The translations under genes and the position numbers were made by a program. A stretch of 64,000 nucleotides of DNA from assembly GCA_003279605.1 (NCBI GenBank), contig QCHF01000001.1:400075-464074 (forward strand), given 5' to 3'. Positions 36,261 through 50,045 of this stretch are shown piece after piece (within the stretch, counting starts at the first letter, position 1; the number at the start of each line of letters is the position of its first letter). This DNA is from SAR86 cluster bacterium AG-390-O18. Lineage in GTDB: Bacteria; Pseudomonadota; Gammaproteobacteria; Magnimaribacterales; AG-339-G14. Under the pieces are notes generated by a model that had not been told where the DNA came from, did not search any database, and saw only the letters and a program-made list of their open reading frames with translations.

Positions 36261-37751
36261 ATGAGTGATGATACTTTATTAATAATTCTTGGCAATCAAC
36301 TTTTTGATAAAAAATATCTTTCCAAAGCAGAAACCAAAAATATTTTTATGGCAGAAGACTTTGGACTGTGCACAGAAGAAAAATATCACAAACAAAAAAT
36401 ATTCTTCTTTTTAAGTGCGATGCGTTGTTTCAAGGATGAAATGTCTAATCTTGGTTATAAAATTTTTTATAAAAAACTTAGTGATAAGAACAAAGATAAA
36501 GATTTTATAACCCTTCTTGAAGAGTTTTTAGATAAAAATAAATTCAAGACTCTTAGATTTTTTGAAATAGAAGATAAATTCTTTGAAAAAAAAATATTTG
36601 ATTTTTTAAAACAAAAAGAAATTGATTTTGAAATCATCCAATCTCCGATGTTTCTCTGTTCAAGAGATAAATTTACTAAATTTGCTCAAAACAAAAAAAA
36701 TCTAAGAATGGTAAGTTTTTATCAGATGATGCGAAAAGATTTAGGTATCTTAATTTCAAATGGGAAGCCATCAGGAGGAAAATGGTCTTACGATGAAGAA
36801 AACAGAAAAAAAATTCCCAAAGATTTAGAGCTTCCTAAATTAAAAATGTTTTCAAAAAACACTCATGGAGATGATGTTAAACAAGATGTTCAAAAGTATT
36901 TTAATAATCATCCTGGAGAGTTGAATTCTTGGTTGCCAGACAATAGAAAAGATGCCAAACGAAGTTTAAAAAAATTTTTAGAACAAAGATTTAAGTTTTT
37001 TGGAACTTATGAAGATGCCATGCAAGAACAACAAAACTTTTTATTTCATAGCATGTTATCGCCTCTTTTGAATATTGGACTTTTGACACCTAAGGAAATT
37101 ATAGATTCAGCTCTAAATCATGCTGAATCTAACGATATTCCCTTGAATTCTTTAGAGGGCTTCGTCAGACAAATTATTGGATGGCGAGAATTTATAAGAG
37201 GTGTCTATCAAGAAAAAAGTGAAATTGAGTTTAAAAGTAACTATTGGGATCATAAAAATAAAATTAATTCAAATTGGTATGATGGCTCTACAGGACTTGA
37301 TCCTTTGGACGATGTAATAAGAATGGTGAATGAGTATGGTTATACCCATCACATCCCCCGATTGATGATTCTTTCAAATGTTTTTACTCTTTGTGAGATT
37401 GACCCTAAAGAAATCTACAGATGGTTTATGGAGATGTTTGTCGACTCTTCTGAGTGGGTAATGGTGCCTAATATATTTGGCATGGGTACTTTTGCTGATG
37501 GAGGGATAATGTCCACTAAGCCTTATACATGCGGTTCAAATTATGTACTAAAAATGAGTAATTATAAAAAAGGGTCTTGGTGTGAAGTTTTAGATGGTCT
37601 TTATTGGAGATTTACGGAAAAACATCGTGATTTCTATGAATCAAATCCTAGATTATCAATTTTAACTCGTTCTCTAGATAAGATGGATCCAGAACGAAAG
37701 GAAAGAATTTTTGGTCTTGCGGATGACTTTATCAAGAAAAATTCGCTATGA
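36261..37751 (+). CDS. Cryptochrome/photolyase family protein (PhrB/FeS-BCP-like), iron-sulfur cysteines missing
   Basis: A 496-residue DPRP-type photolyase-related protein, probably a flavin-dependent light-driven DNA repair enzyme of the prokaryotic (6-4) branch. It shows [47 protein letters not shown] and [14 protein letters not shown]. In Agrobacterium PhrB four cysteines hold a [4Fe-4S] cluster; here the CxxC segment is replaced by [18 protein letters not shown], so at least two ligands are absent and the cluster is probably lost. A DUF2256 gene overlaps its stop codon. Confidence 0.88.
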   Translation: MSDDTLLIILGNQLFDKKYLSKAETKNIFMAEDFGLCTEEKYHKQKIFFFLSAMRCFKDEMSNLGYKIFYKKLSDKNKDKDFITLLEEFLDKNKFKTLRFFEIEDKFFEKKIFDFLKQKEIDFEIIQSPMFLCSRDKFTKFAQNKKNLRMVSFYQMMRKDLGILISNGKPSGGKWSYDEENRKKIPKDLELPKLKMFSKNTHGDDVKQDVQKYFNNHPGELNSWLPDNRKDAKRSLKKFLEQRFKFFGTYEDAMQEQQNFLFHSMLSPLLNIGLLTPKEIIDSALNHAESNDIPLNSLEGFVRQIIGWREFIRGVYQEKSEIEFKSNYWDHKNKINSNWYDGSTGLDPLDDVIRMVNEYGYTHHIPRLMILSNVFTLCEIDPKEIYRWFMEMFVDSSEWVMVPNIFGMGTFADGGIMSTKPYTCGSNYVLKMSNYKKGSWCEVLDGLYWRFTEKHRDFYESNPRLSILTRSLDKMDPERKERIFGLADDFIKKNSL

Positions 37752-37882
37752 GATTTAAGGAAGAAAAAATTTGTAAGGTATGTAAAAAACCTTTTTCATG
37801 GCGAAAAAAATGGGAAAGGGATTGGGAAAATGTTTTGTACTGTAGTGAACGTTGTAAAAGAAACAAGTCTAAGACATCGTAA
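37748..37882 (+). CDS. DUF2256 zinc-ribbon-like small protein
   Basis: A 44-residue protein: [20 protein letters not shown], then YCSERCK. The CxxC...CxxxC cysteines should bind zinc. It matches DUF2256, which is commonly encoded beside or fused to photolyase-related proteins. Its ATG overlaps the photolyase stop codon (ATGA), giving translational coupling. Its end overlaps the convergent quinone-oxidoreductase-like gene by 14 bases. It may assist the photolyase-like enzyme, but its role is unknown. Confidence 0.88.
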   Translation: MRFKEEKICKVCKKPFSWRKKWERDWENVLYCSERCKRNKSKTS

Positions 37883-38876
37883 CTGTAACTTTTCCCACTA
37901 ATTTTCTATCTCTTAAATATTCCAGGCCGTCTTTTGAATTTTTTAAAGGAAATTCCTTACAAATATAGGGTTTAAGTTTTCCTGATTCGGCTAACTCCAT
38001 AATGATTTCATTATTTTCTCTTCCTTTCTCAGGATCTCTTCTACCAAATTCGCCCGCCCTTACTCCAATGACAGAAAATCCTTTAATGAGAGGATAGTTA
38101 ACTGGAACGGTTGGAATCCTACCACTAGTAAAACCAATTATTAATAACCTACCTCCCCAATTTATACACCGAATAGATTCATCAAATACATCACCGCCGA
38201 CTGGGTCGTAAATTACATCTGCTCCTTTTCCATCCGTCAGATCTTTTACCTCTTCTCGAAAAGAAACAGAACCCTCTAATCCAGTATTAATGATTTCATC
38301 TGCGCCCCAAGTTTTTACGATTTTTAATTTTTCATCCGAAGTACCGCTTGCAATGACTTTTGCTCCATAAAGTTTGCCCATTTGAACTGCAGCCATTCCT
38401 ACGCCACCTGAAGCACCATGAACAAGAAGTGTCTCGCCCTGTTTTAATTCGCCTCTTCTAATTAGACCAACATAAGCAGTCAAATAAGCTGTCTTAAAGG
38501 AGGCTGCTTCAGAAAAATTTAATGACTTAGGTTTTAAAGAGACCAAACTTTCTGGAAGAATAATTGATTCGGCAATTGCACCATGGCCCCAACCGCCAAA
38601 CATAACTTCATCTCCCTCTTTAAATGAGGAGACTTTAGATCCAACTTTTTCAACTATTCCTGCTCCCTCCATCCCAAGAGCAAATGGAAGATTAGGTCTA
38701 TTTTGATATTTACCCTGAGTCATAAGTAAATCAGGGAAATTAAGTGAAGCGGCCTTAATTTTTATTTTGACCGAATTATCCTGAAAGGAATCTAATTTGA
38801 GTTCTCCTAAATTTGTCTTTGACAAATCTTCGGAGAGCTCAGAGCAGACTAATCCATACGTTGTATGATCAGCCAT
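37869..38876 (-). CDS. NADPH:quinone oxidoreductase-like MDR protein
   Basis: A 335-residue medium-chain dehydrogenase/reductase with an N-terminal GroES-like domain ([12 protein letters not shown]) and a nucleotide-binding domain ([26 protein letters not shown]). No zinc-ligand cysteine pattern is present, which fits quinone reductase or enoyl-reductase type enzymes using NADPH. Its exact substrate is unknown. It ends six bases after the acyl-CoA dehydrogenase gene start region on the same strand, so the two likely form one operon. Confidence 0.88.
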   Translation of the reverse strand: MADHTTYGLVCSELSEDLSKTNLGELKLDSFQDNSVKIKIKAASLNFPDLLMTQGKYQNRPNLPFALGMEGAGIVEKVGSKVSSFKEGDEVMFGGWGHGAIAESIILPESLVSLKPKSLNFSEAASFKTAYLTAYVGLIRRGELKQGETLLVHGASGGVGMAAVQMGKLYGAKVIASGTSDEKLKIVKTWGADEIINTGLEGSVSFREEVKDLTDGKGADVIYDPVGGDVFDESIRCINWGGRLLIIGFTSGRIPTVPVNYPLIKGFSVIGVRAGEFGRRDPEKGRENNEIIMELAESGKLKPYICKEFPLKNSKDGLEYLRDRKLVGKVTVTMS

Positions 38877-38882
38877 TAAAGA

Positions 38883-40139
38883 TTAGCTTGGTCTGCCGAT
38901 ATATTCTTCTGCTTTAGCTTCTTCAGCTTGATGTTTGCCAAGTTCCAATCTTGCAACAGTTCTTCTGTGAACTTCATCAGGCCCATCAGCTAAACGAAGA
39001 GTTCTCATTCCAGCGTAAAGCCTTGCAAGAGGAGTATCCTGAGAAACCCCTGCGCCACCATGAATTTGAATCGCTTTATCAATAACACGAAGTGCCATAT
39101 TAGGAACAGCAACTTTGATTTGCGCTATTTCACTTTTAGCAATTTTATTGCCAACTGTATCCATCATGTACGCAGCTTTTAAAGTAAGAAGCCTGCACAT
39201 ATCAATTTCTATTCTACAATCAGCAATGACATCGTAATTTCCACCCAATTCAGATAGTGTTTTTCCAAACGCAGTTCTATTTAGAGATCTTTTGCATAAC
39301 AAGTCTAAAGCTCTTTCGGCAGCTCCAATTGTTCTCATACAGTGATGGATTCTTCCTGGGCCAAGACGTCCTTGAGCTATTTCAAAACCCCTGCCTTCAC
39401 CTAAAAGAAGATTCTCTTTAGGTACTTCAACATCTGTAAATTTCATATGAGCATGTCCATGAGGGGCATCATCGTTTCCAAAGACAGTCATCATTCTTAA
39501 AACTTCTACCCCAGGAGTATCCATAGGAACAAGAATTTGAGATTGCCTTTGGTGTTTGGGATTATCTGGGTTTGTAACTCCCATGAATATAATAATTTTA
39601 CAACGAGGATCGCCAGCTCCAGAGGTCCACCATTTTTCACCATTAATGACATACCTATCCCCTTTATCCTCAATTGTACTGCCAATATTTGTTGCATCCG
39701 ATGAAGCAACATTTGGTTCTGTCATTCCGAAAGCTGATCTGATTTCTCCATCAAGCAAAGGTTTTAACCATTGTTCTTGTTGTTCAGGGTTTCCATACTT
39801 ATCAATTACTTCCATGTTTCCAGTATCCGGAGCAGAACAATTAAATACTTCTGATGCAATCCCACATCTTCCCATTTGCTCTGACAAAGGAGCATATTCT
39901 AGGTTAGTTAGTCCTGGTCCCCATTGAGAATCAGGTAAAAATAAGTTCCACAAGCCTTCAGCTTTTGCTTTATCTTTAAGTTCATCTAATACTGGGGGAA
40001 CTTGCCAAGGATTTCCTTGATTTCTAAATTCTGCCATTTGATCTGCGTATACTTTTTCCCCTTCATAGACATGGTCGTCCATAAATTTAGTGACTCTTTC
40101 TAATAAGTCTTTAACTTTATCCGTGTGTTGAAATTCCAT
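38883..40139 (-). CDS. Acyl-CoA dehydrogenase (ACAD10/11-like)
   Basis: A 418-residue FAD-dependent acyl-CoA dehydrogenase of beta-oxidation type. Typical stretches include [29 protein letters not shown] and the C-terminal [33 protein letters not shown], which suits the ACAD10/11 branch. The substrate class is uncertain. It is the first gene of a two-gene minus operon and is divergent from a VOC protein gene across an 84-base gap that holds a palindrome. Confidence 0.93.
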   Translation of the reverse strand: MEFQHTDKVKDLLERVTKFMDDHVYEGEKVYADQMAEFRNQGNPWQVPPVLDELKDKAKAEGLWNLFLPDSQWGPGLTNLEYAPLSEQMGRCGIASEVFNCSAPDTGNMEVIDKYGNPEQQEQWLKPLLDGEIRSAFGMTEPNVASSDATNIGSTIEDKGDRYVINGEKWWTSGAGDPRCKIIIFMGVTNPDNPKHQRQSQILVPMDTPGVEVLRMMTVFGNDDAPHGHAHMKFTDVEVPKENLLLGEGRGFEIAQGRLGPGRIHHCMRTIGAAERALDLLCKRSLNRTAFGKTLSELGGNYDVIADCRIEIDMCRLLTLKAAYMMDTVGNKIAKSEIAQIKVAVPNMALRVIDKAIQIHGGAGVSQDTPLARLYAGMRTLRLADGPDEVHRRTVARLELGKHQAEEAKAEEYIGRPS

Positions 40140-40188
40140 ATTTATCCTCTTGATTAAAGAAAAAAAATATTAACAAGTTTTTAAAAAC

Positions 40189-40209
40189 TTTGACACCCTA
40201 TATGTCAAA
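40189..40209. promoter_or_regulatory. Palindrome with -35-like arms between divergent genes
   Basis: TTTGACA and TGTCAAA arms are separated by seven bases. Each arm contains TTGACA in its outward direction, so both divergent promoters may use it, or a regulator may bind it. TAATAA at 40211-40216 could serve as a -10 for the VOC gene, whose ATG is at 40224. Confidence 0.4.
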
Positions 40210-40223
40210 ATAATAAAAACCAT

Positions 40224-41063
40224 ATGATTAAGTCTATCGATCACATATTAGTTGCTGTAAAAGATTTGGAAAAAGCTGTAAATGACTACTCTTTGGTTTT
40301 TGGCTTTGGCCCTACCTGGCAAGGAAACCATCCTTCTCTAGGAACAAAAAATGCTCTATTTCCTCTGGATAATCTTTATTTTGAATTGATTGCTAAAAAT
40401 GATGAGGGTCCTCTTGCAAATACTGTAAGCAAACATCTGGAAAAAAATGGGGAGAGTATTTTTGGCATAGCCTTGGAAACAGATGATATCGAAATAGCTA
40501 AAAAAGAATTTTCGGTTAGCTTTGATACAAATTTAGAAATATCAGACGGAAAAGGTGTTAATAAAATTTCGAAAGATGAAAGACATTGGAGAAACATTTT
40601 CATCCCTAAAAAGTTTTCGAGAGGAATATTTACTCTTTTGATTCAACACACAAAAGGAACTCTTCCTAAATATGAATTTACTGACACTTCATATATTTCC
40701 AGAATGGATCACGTTGTTATTAATTCTAACGATCCTGATGGTTTGGTTGACCTTTACAGAGATAAATATGGAATCAGGTTGGCTTTAGATCAATTTGTAG
40801 AAAAATGGGGAGGTAGAATGCTTTTTTTTAGAACTAATCAGACTACTATTGAAGCAATTGGTATTAAAAAAGATGGTCCTGCAGAAGATTCGTTATGGGG
40901 TCTAGCCTGGACAACAAAAGATATAAAAAAAGCTCATAAGAGATTAGTTAAGGCAGGAATAAGCATTACAGATATCAAAGATGGTAGAAAACCAAAAACT
41001 CTTGTTGCTACCATTAAGTCTCATTGCGCAGATATCCCTACTTTGTTGATTGAGCATCTATAA
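40224..41063 (+). CDS. VOC-family (glyoxalase-like) protein
   Basis: A 279-residue protein with two vicinal-oxygen-chelate modules. The N-terminal module begins IDHILVAVKDLEKAVNDYSLVFGFGPTW, and the second begins MDHVVINSNDPDGLVDLYRDKYGI; FELIAK and IEAIGI resemble metal-ligand strands. The layout fits glyoxalase_3-like proteins. The substrate is unknown; context suggests acyl-CoA or aldehyde metabolism. tRNA-Leu lies 12 bases past its end on the other strand. Confidence 0.8.
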   Translation: MIKSIDHILVAVKDLEKAVNDYSLVFGFGPTWQGNHPSLGTKNALFPLDNLYFELIAKNDEGPLANTVSKHLEKNGESIFGIALETDDIEIAKKEFSVSFDTNLEISDGKGVNKISKDERHWRNIFIPKKFSRGIFTLLIQHTKGTLPKYEFTDTSYISRMDHVVINSNDPDGLVDLYRDKYGIRLALDQFVEKWGGRMLFFRTNQTTIEAIGIKKDGPAEDSLWGLAWTTKDIKKAHKRLVKAGISITDIKDGRKPKTLVATIKSHCADIPTLLIEHL

Positions 41064-41075
41064 CGATTATATTTT

Positions 41076-41160
41076 TGGTGCGGATAGAGGGAGTCGAACC
41101 CCCACACCTTTCGGCACTAGAACCTAAATCTAGCGTGTCTACCAGTTCCACCATATCCGC
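41076..41160 (-). tRNA. tRNA-Leu(TAG)
   Basis: An 85-base class II tRNA on the minus strand: acceptor GCGGATA/TATCCGC, anticodon stem CTAGA/TCTAG with loop TTTAGGT (anticodon TAG), a long variable arm (TGCCGAAAGGTGT) and T-loop TTCGACT. CCA is encoded. It closely resembles E. coli tRNA-Leu(UAG). Confidence 0.96.
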
Positions 41161-41180
41161 GTGAAAAATAAGTATATTGA

Positions 41181-41813
41181 TTAGTTTTCTATTGGCAAGG
41201 AATTACTTTCTGCATTCTCCTGATCGAAAAAAACTTTTGAAAGCTCGTCTTTTAATTTAAGAATAGATTGGTTGGTTTGCCTTCTAAAAGAATCTATAGA
41301 GTTCACTGCCTCTTCTAGTTCCTTTATACGCAGCTCATAGTCAGGCGAGCTTAGAGAAGATGTATCTATTTTTGCAACTCTGGTTTTTATATCTGAAATA
41401 GATTTTGCAAATTCTTTTGAGATTAATCTAACTTCTTGAGATTGAGTAAAAATTTCTTTTATGGATTCATCAATTGACTTGAGTTGATCTTCAAGAGTAG
41501 CAATTCTTTTCTTATTTCTTTTATTGCTTAAATCCCATAACTTTCTTATTTCCCTATTAACTTCCTTAAGATCATCTGAAAGAGTTTCAACAGTAACCTC
41601 TGATGACTGAACTGATTGTTGAACTTTTTGCTCCAAATCAATCAATCTTGAATTCATGTTTATTAGGTTTTCTTGCTGAGATGAAGTCCTAAAGAGCATA
41701 AAAGAGATCAACAAAACAAAAACTAGAAGGAAGACTCCATAAGATATTACTGAACTCGGAGGTACCTGACTGGAGGGAAATATTCTTCTTGTTGAGATTG
41801 GATTTTTTTTCAT
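41181..41813 (-). CDS. Hypothetical coiled-coil membrane protein
   Basis: I do not recognise this 210-residue protein. After a basic, serine-rich N-terminus (about 22 residues) there is one membrane helix (ISYGVFLLVFVLLISFMLF), then a long charged region with heptad-like hydrophobic spacing. This predicts a cytoplasmic tail, one span and a periplasmic coiled coil of about 130 residues. It follows tRNA-Leu in position but is transcribed toward it. It may have a structural or division role, but there is no direct evidence. Confidence 0.6.
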   Translation of the reverse strand: MKKNPISTRRIFPSSQVPPSSVISYGVFLLVFVLLISFMLFRTSSQQENLINMNSRLIDLEQKVQQSVQSSEVTVETLSDDLKEVNREIRKLWDLSNKRNKKRIATLEDQLKSIDESIKEIFTQSQEVRLISKEFAKSISDIKTRVAKIDTSSLSSPDYELRIKELEEAVNSIDSFRRQTNQSILKLKDELSKVFFDQENAESNSLPIEN

Positions 41814-41886
41814 TTACTTGAGATTGGTTATTTTGTTTATTTTAATTCATGGTTAGAATAGAAAGCTATTAAATTAAGGAGAGCAA

Positions 41887-42999
41887 ATGAATTTTAATTT
41901 TTCTGAAGATCAATTGTTAATGAAAGAAGAAGTGAAAAAACTTCTTGATAAAGAGAATTCTGTTAAAAGAAATAGAAATATTTTAGAAGGAGAAGAAAAG
42001 TTTGATAAAGAGCTTTGGGACCAGCTAGTCCAAATGGGCTTAACTGCTACTACTATTCCTGAAGAGTACGGCGGAATAGGTATGGGTTTTTTAGAATTGT
42101 GCGTTATTGCTGAAGAACTTGGAAGAGGAATAGCTCCAGTTCCATTCTCTTCTAGTGTTTATCTTGCTACTACAGCAATTCTTAATTCTTCAAATGAAGA
42201 TGTTAAAAAAGAATTTCTACCAAAATTGGCAGGTGGTGAGATTATAGGTACTTTTGCACACTCGGAAAAAACAACATTTCCTAGTGAATCTGGAATAAGT
42301 GTTACTGCTAAATCTGGAAAAATAACTGGAAAAAAAGTTGCCGTGCCTGATGGAGATATAGCAAATTTTGCTCTGGTTTCTGCAACTTCAGGTAAAAATA
42401 AAATTGGACTTTATTTGGTTGATTTATCTGCGGATGGTGTGGAAATTGATTCTTTAGAAACTTTTGATCCTTCTAGATCTCATGCTGACATATCTTTTAA
42501 AAATACACCTGCTCAAGAGTTAAGCGCAGATGCTTGGGAAGACATAGAAAAACTTCTGGATCAATCTGCGGTTTTATTTGCTTTTGAACAAGTAGGTGGT
42601 GCTGAAGCAGCAATGAATCAAGCTAAAGATTATGCTATGGGAAGATATGCTTTTGGAAGAGCTATTGCTTCTTTTCAAGCTATCAAACATAAAGTAGCTG
42701 ATATGTATATTTCACTTCAGTTAGCTCGTTCTAACTGTTATTACGGTGCCTGGGCTTTAACTAACGATGCACCTGAACTTCCAACAGCAGCAGCTACTGC
42801 TCGAGTAAGTGCTACAAAGGCATTTTATGAATGTTCAAAAGAAAATATCCAAACTCATGGAGGAATGGGTGCTACATGGGAATTTGATTGCCATCTTTTC
42901 TACAGGAGAGCAAGATTGCTTTCCAGTAACATAGGCAGTCAAGGAATATGGAAAGATAAATTAATTACATCACTAGAAAAAAGTAATTCACCAACTTAA
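41887..42999 (+). CDS. Acyl-CoA dehydrogenase family protein
   Basis: A 370-residue acyl-CoA dehydrogenase. It has GLTATTIPEEYGGIGMGFLELCVIAEELGRG, a shorter middle domain, and a C-terminal GRAIASFQAIKHKVADMYI and THGGMGATWEFDCHLFYRRAR. A clear AAGGAG ribosome-binding site lies before its ATG. It leads a two-gene operon with a second acyl-CoA dehydrogenase 24 bases downstream, an arrangement often seen for heterodimeric enzymes that act on steroid or branched side chains; that role is inference. Confidence 0.93.
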   Translation: MNFNFSEDQLLMKEEVKKLLDKENSVKRNRNILEGEEKFDKELWDQLVQMGLTATTIPEEYGGIGMGFLELCVIAEELGRGIAPVPFSSSVYLATTAILNSSNEDVKKEFLPKLAGGEIIGTFAHSEKTTFPSESGISVTAKSGKITGKKVAVPDGDIANFALVSATSGKNKIGLYLVDLSADGVEIDSLETFDPSRSHADISFKNTPAQELSADAWEDIEKLLDQSAVLFAFEQVGGAEAAMNQAKDYAMGRYAFGRAIASFQAIKHKVADMYISLQLARSNCYYGAWALTNDAPELPTAAATARVSATKAFYECSKENIQTHGGMGATWEFDCHLFYRRARLLSSNIGSQGIWKDKLITSLEKSNSPT

Positions 43000-43023
43000 A
43001 ATTAAATAAATAGGAGTATAAAC

Positions 43024-44264
43024 ATGGATTTTAACGATACTAAAGACGAAGCAAAGTTTAGAGATGAGGTAAGTTCTTGGTTGTCTGCTAATGCAGATAA
43101 AAAAGAACATGCTAAAGACATTTACCGCCCTGCTGAAATGAGTAGTGAGGGTGAATCTGGAGAATCAAGCGCACTTAGAGACGCAAAAACTTGGCAAGCA
43201 AAGAAATACGATGCTGGTTGGGCATGTCTTCACTGGCCTAAAGATTATGGTGGACGAGACGCGACTCCAATGGAAAGAGTAATTTGGGGACAAGAAGAAT
43301 CTAAATTTAAAGTACCAGGTGGTTTTTTTGAAATCGGACAAGGGATGGCAGGTCCTGTATTAATGCTATATGCAACAGAAGAACAGAAAAAGAGACATCT
43401 TCCTCCAATGGCAAAAGGTGAAGAAATTTGGTGTCAGTTGTTTAGTGAGCCTGGAGCTGGCTCCGATTTAGCTGGTATTAAAACTAAAGCTGAACTAGAC
43501 GGTGATACTTGGACTATTAATGGTCAAAAAGTATGGACTTCTGGAGCCCACTACAGTGATTATGGAATCATTGTTACTAGAAGTGATTTCTCAGCGCCTA
43601 AACATAAAGGTCTAACCTACTTCTTCTTGGACATGAAATCTCCTGGAGTTGAAGTTAGACCAATCAAACAAATCACAGGTGGAGCTAACTTTAATGAAGT
43701 TTATTTTACCGATGTAAAAATTCCTGATTCACAGCGTCTTGGCGAAATTGGTGACGGCTGGAAGGTTTCCTTAACAACTCTAATGAATGAGAGACTTGCT
43801 GTTGGTGATGCATCTGGAGTAGATTTTCAAGAAATCTTTGAGCTTGCTAAAGATCAAGATTTCAATGGTGACACTGCAATTTCAAATGGAGCTGTCAGAG
43901 AAAAACTTGCAGATTGGTATTGTGAGCAATCAGGTTTGAAGTACACAAAAATGAGAAACATCTCAGCCTTATCTCAAGGAAGTACTCCTGGTCCTGAAGC
44001 TTCTATAACTAAGATAGTTAGTGCAAATAAACTTCAAGATATTGCAAATTATGGTATGGATCTAATGGATAATGCCTCCATTGCAAGAGATGATGAAACT
44101 GCTATTTTTCAAGGAAGCTTACTTGGAGCGCCTCTTATAAGAATTGCAGGTGGAACTGATGAAGTGCTTAAAAATATTATTGCCGAGCAAGTCCTAGGAA
44201 TGCCGCAAGATATTAGGGTAGATAAAAACGTTCCGTTTAACGAAATACCTACAGGTTCGAAGAA

Positions 44265-44268
<4 letters not shown>
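43024..44268 (+). CDS. Acyl-CoA dehydrogenase family protein
   Basis: A 414-residue acyl-CoA dehydrogenase with CLHWPKDYGGRDATPMERVIW, WCQLFSEPGAGSDLAGIKTKAE, the active-site region EQVLGMPQDIRVDKN and a typical flavin-binding middle domain (KVWTSGAHYSDYGIIV). A good AGGAG precedes the ATG. It probably forms a complex with the product of the preceding gene. Its stop codon overlaps the convergent SLT gene by four bases. Confidence 0.94.
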
Positions 44269-47563
<3,295 letters not shown>

Positions 47564-47567
<4 letters not shown>

Positions 47568-49996
47568 CTTGCTGCCATTTTTAAAGCTTCATCGACATCG
47601 ACAGAAACCAATCTTGATACGCCTGGCTCCTGCATAGTAACACCCATAAGATGTTTGCTTTTCTCCATTGAAATTTTGTTATGCGTTACGAAAATAAATT
47701 GGACCTTTTCAGACATTTCCTCAACCATATTAATGAATCTTGAAGTATTGAAGTCATCCAGTGGAGCATCAATTTCATCGAGAATACAAAAAGGTGCTGG
47801 ATTAAGAGAGAAAAAACTAAATACCAACGCTATAGACGATAAAGCTTTTTCTCCACCCGACAACTGAGAAACATTTACATTCTTTTTTCCAGGTGGCATA
47901 GCCTTGAAAAGCACCCCGGATTCTAATAAATCTCTTTCAGTTAATTCTAATTTAGCAAAGCCACCGCCAAATAATTTTGGAAAAAGTTCACCTAATTTAA
48001 TATTCAGCTTATCTAGCGTGTCCTTGAATTTTGTTCTTGATTCTAAATCAATTTTCTTAATTGCCCCTTGCAAGGTTTCTAGTGCACTATTTAGTTCCGA
48101 CATTTGAGTATCAATTTCAGAGTTTCTTTCTTCTTCTAATTTGTACTCTTCTGCTGCAGCTAAATTTATCGGGCCAATTCTTTCTATTGAATTTTCAATT
48201 TTTGAAATTTCTTCAACCAGTGACTCCTCGGTCATATTCTCAGTAATTTCATCAAGCAATCCTTGAATCTCATAATTATCGTTTTTAAGTTGCTCTTCAA
48301 AAATTGCTGATTCAGAAATAAATCCCTGTCTTTCTAATTTATATTTTTGAATATCACTATTAAATTCTTCAATACTAATATCGGTTTCATGAATTCTTCG
48401 CTCGTTGGCTCTAATAATTTCATTTAAATCATTAAAATTTTCTCTAAGTTTTGAGAGGTTTCCCTCTACATCTACCCTAGAGTCTAATAAAGGCTTAATA
48501 TCTGCTTCAATTTTTTGTATTGGGCCTTCAATCTCAACAAGCTTTTCTTCAAGAGAATTTTTTGCAGTAACAGTATTTAGCTTGGAACTTTCAATTGCAG
48601 ATAATTTGCTCTTAATTTCAGCTATTTTTACTTTAAAAGATGTAATTTCTGAACTCAAAGAAAGAAGTTCAGTTTTTTGAGCCTTAAACTTTTCTTCTTG
48701 ATATTGAGATTGATGCTTAATTGATTCCTTTAGCTTTTCTAACTTATTTTTAATCTCTTGAGTAAAGGAATGAATTTCTTTGATATCACTCTCTGTTTTT
48801 GTTGAGAAATCTCTTGCAGTCTCTTCTAGAGAAATCGTTAGATTAGATACGTCAAGAAAGATTTTTTCCACTAAGAAATCAGGAGACATTGCCCCTTCCA
48901 GTTTAGAAAAGCTTTCGTCTAAGGCTTGAAGTTCTGGTTCTTTTTTTGAAAGTTCTAACTCAGCTTCAGATAACTCTTTAGATAAATTATCTTTTTCGGA
49001 AGAAAAATCATTCAAAGTTTCCACCATTTGATCTATTTCTGAAAGGAGGTCGTTTTTTTTCTCTTTCAACAAAGATAATTCTTGTTCAGAACTACTAAGG
49101 TCTGCGCCACTAGAGTAATAATCTTGTTGAACTTTATCTATTTTTTGTTGAATTTCAGATTGAGATACTTTCGATTTATCTATTTCAGAGTTAAGTGAGA
49201 TTTTAAGAGTTCTTTCTTTTTCTAGGCTCGATTCAAGTTCTTTGATTGAAAGATCTATATTTGAAATTTTTTCTTTTCTTGTTTGCCATGATATTGCTTT
49301 TAAAAGGCCTTTTTTTGATTTTTCTTCAGCTTTCAAAGCTTTATATCTTTCAGCTGACTTTACTTGCCTTTTAAGTTTTAAAAGCTGTCTTTCTATCTCA
49401 TCTTTAAGATCTTTGACTCTACTAAGATTTTCTTTAGTTTTCTTTATTCTTGATTCAGTTTCTTTTTTCCTTTCACGATAAACAGAAATACCTGCAACCT
49501 CTTCAATATACATTCTTAGTTCTTCAGGTTTAGAGCTTATTAGCTTAGTCGCCATTTCTTGTTCAATGACTGCATAACTTCTAGGTCCAAGACCAGTACC
49601 GAGAAATATATCTGTAATGTCTTTTCTCCTGCATTCAGAGCCGTTTAAAAAGTAGATAGATCTTCCATCAATTTCTAAAACTCGTTTAACGGAAATTTCT
49701 GAATAGCTCGAATATTCTCCACCTAATTTTCCTAAAGAATTATCAAATAAAAGTTCTACAGAAGCGCGACTCGAAGGCGCTCTGGATGATGATCCGCTAA
49801 AAATAACATCGGCCATATTTTCGCCTCTTAAATTTTTTGCAGATATTTCTCCCATGACCCATCTAACAGCGTCTATGATATTAGATTTACCGCAACCGTT
49901 AGGCCCGACTACTCCACTCATGCTGCTAGGGAAGGAAATTTTCGTGGGGTCCACGAAAGATTTAAAACCAGATAGGCTGATGTTTTTTAATCTCAT
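47564..49996 (-). CDS. smc: Chromosome-partition SMC protein, short and apparently hinge-less
   Basis: SMC proteins organise chromosomes as ATP-driven dimers. The N-terminal head has Walker A GPNGCGKS (31-38) and the C-terminal head has LSGGE (712-716), Walker B CILDE (737-741) and the usual NLAAAEEYKLEEER link. The gene is one open frame of 810 residues, against about 1150-1200 normally. Coiled-coil arms run at roughly 170-365 and 425-650. Only about 60 residues separate them (SPDFLVEKIF...KLEKLKES), and nothing there resembles the roughly 150-residue glycine-containing hinge. It heads smc-zipA-ligA. Confidence 0.93.
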
Positions 49997-50045
49997 CCTT
50001 GGATGTATATTTTAACTGATTTAGGCCTTTAAAACCCTATTTTTT

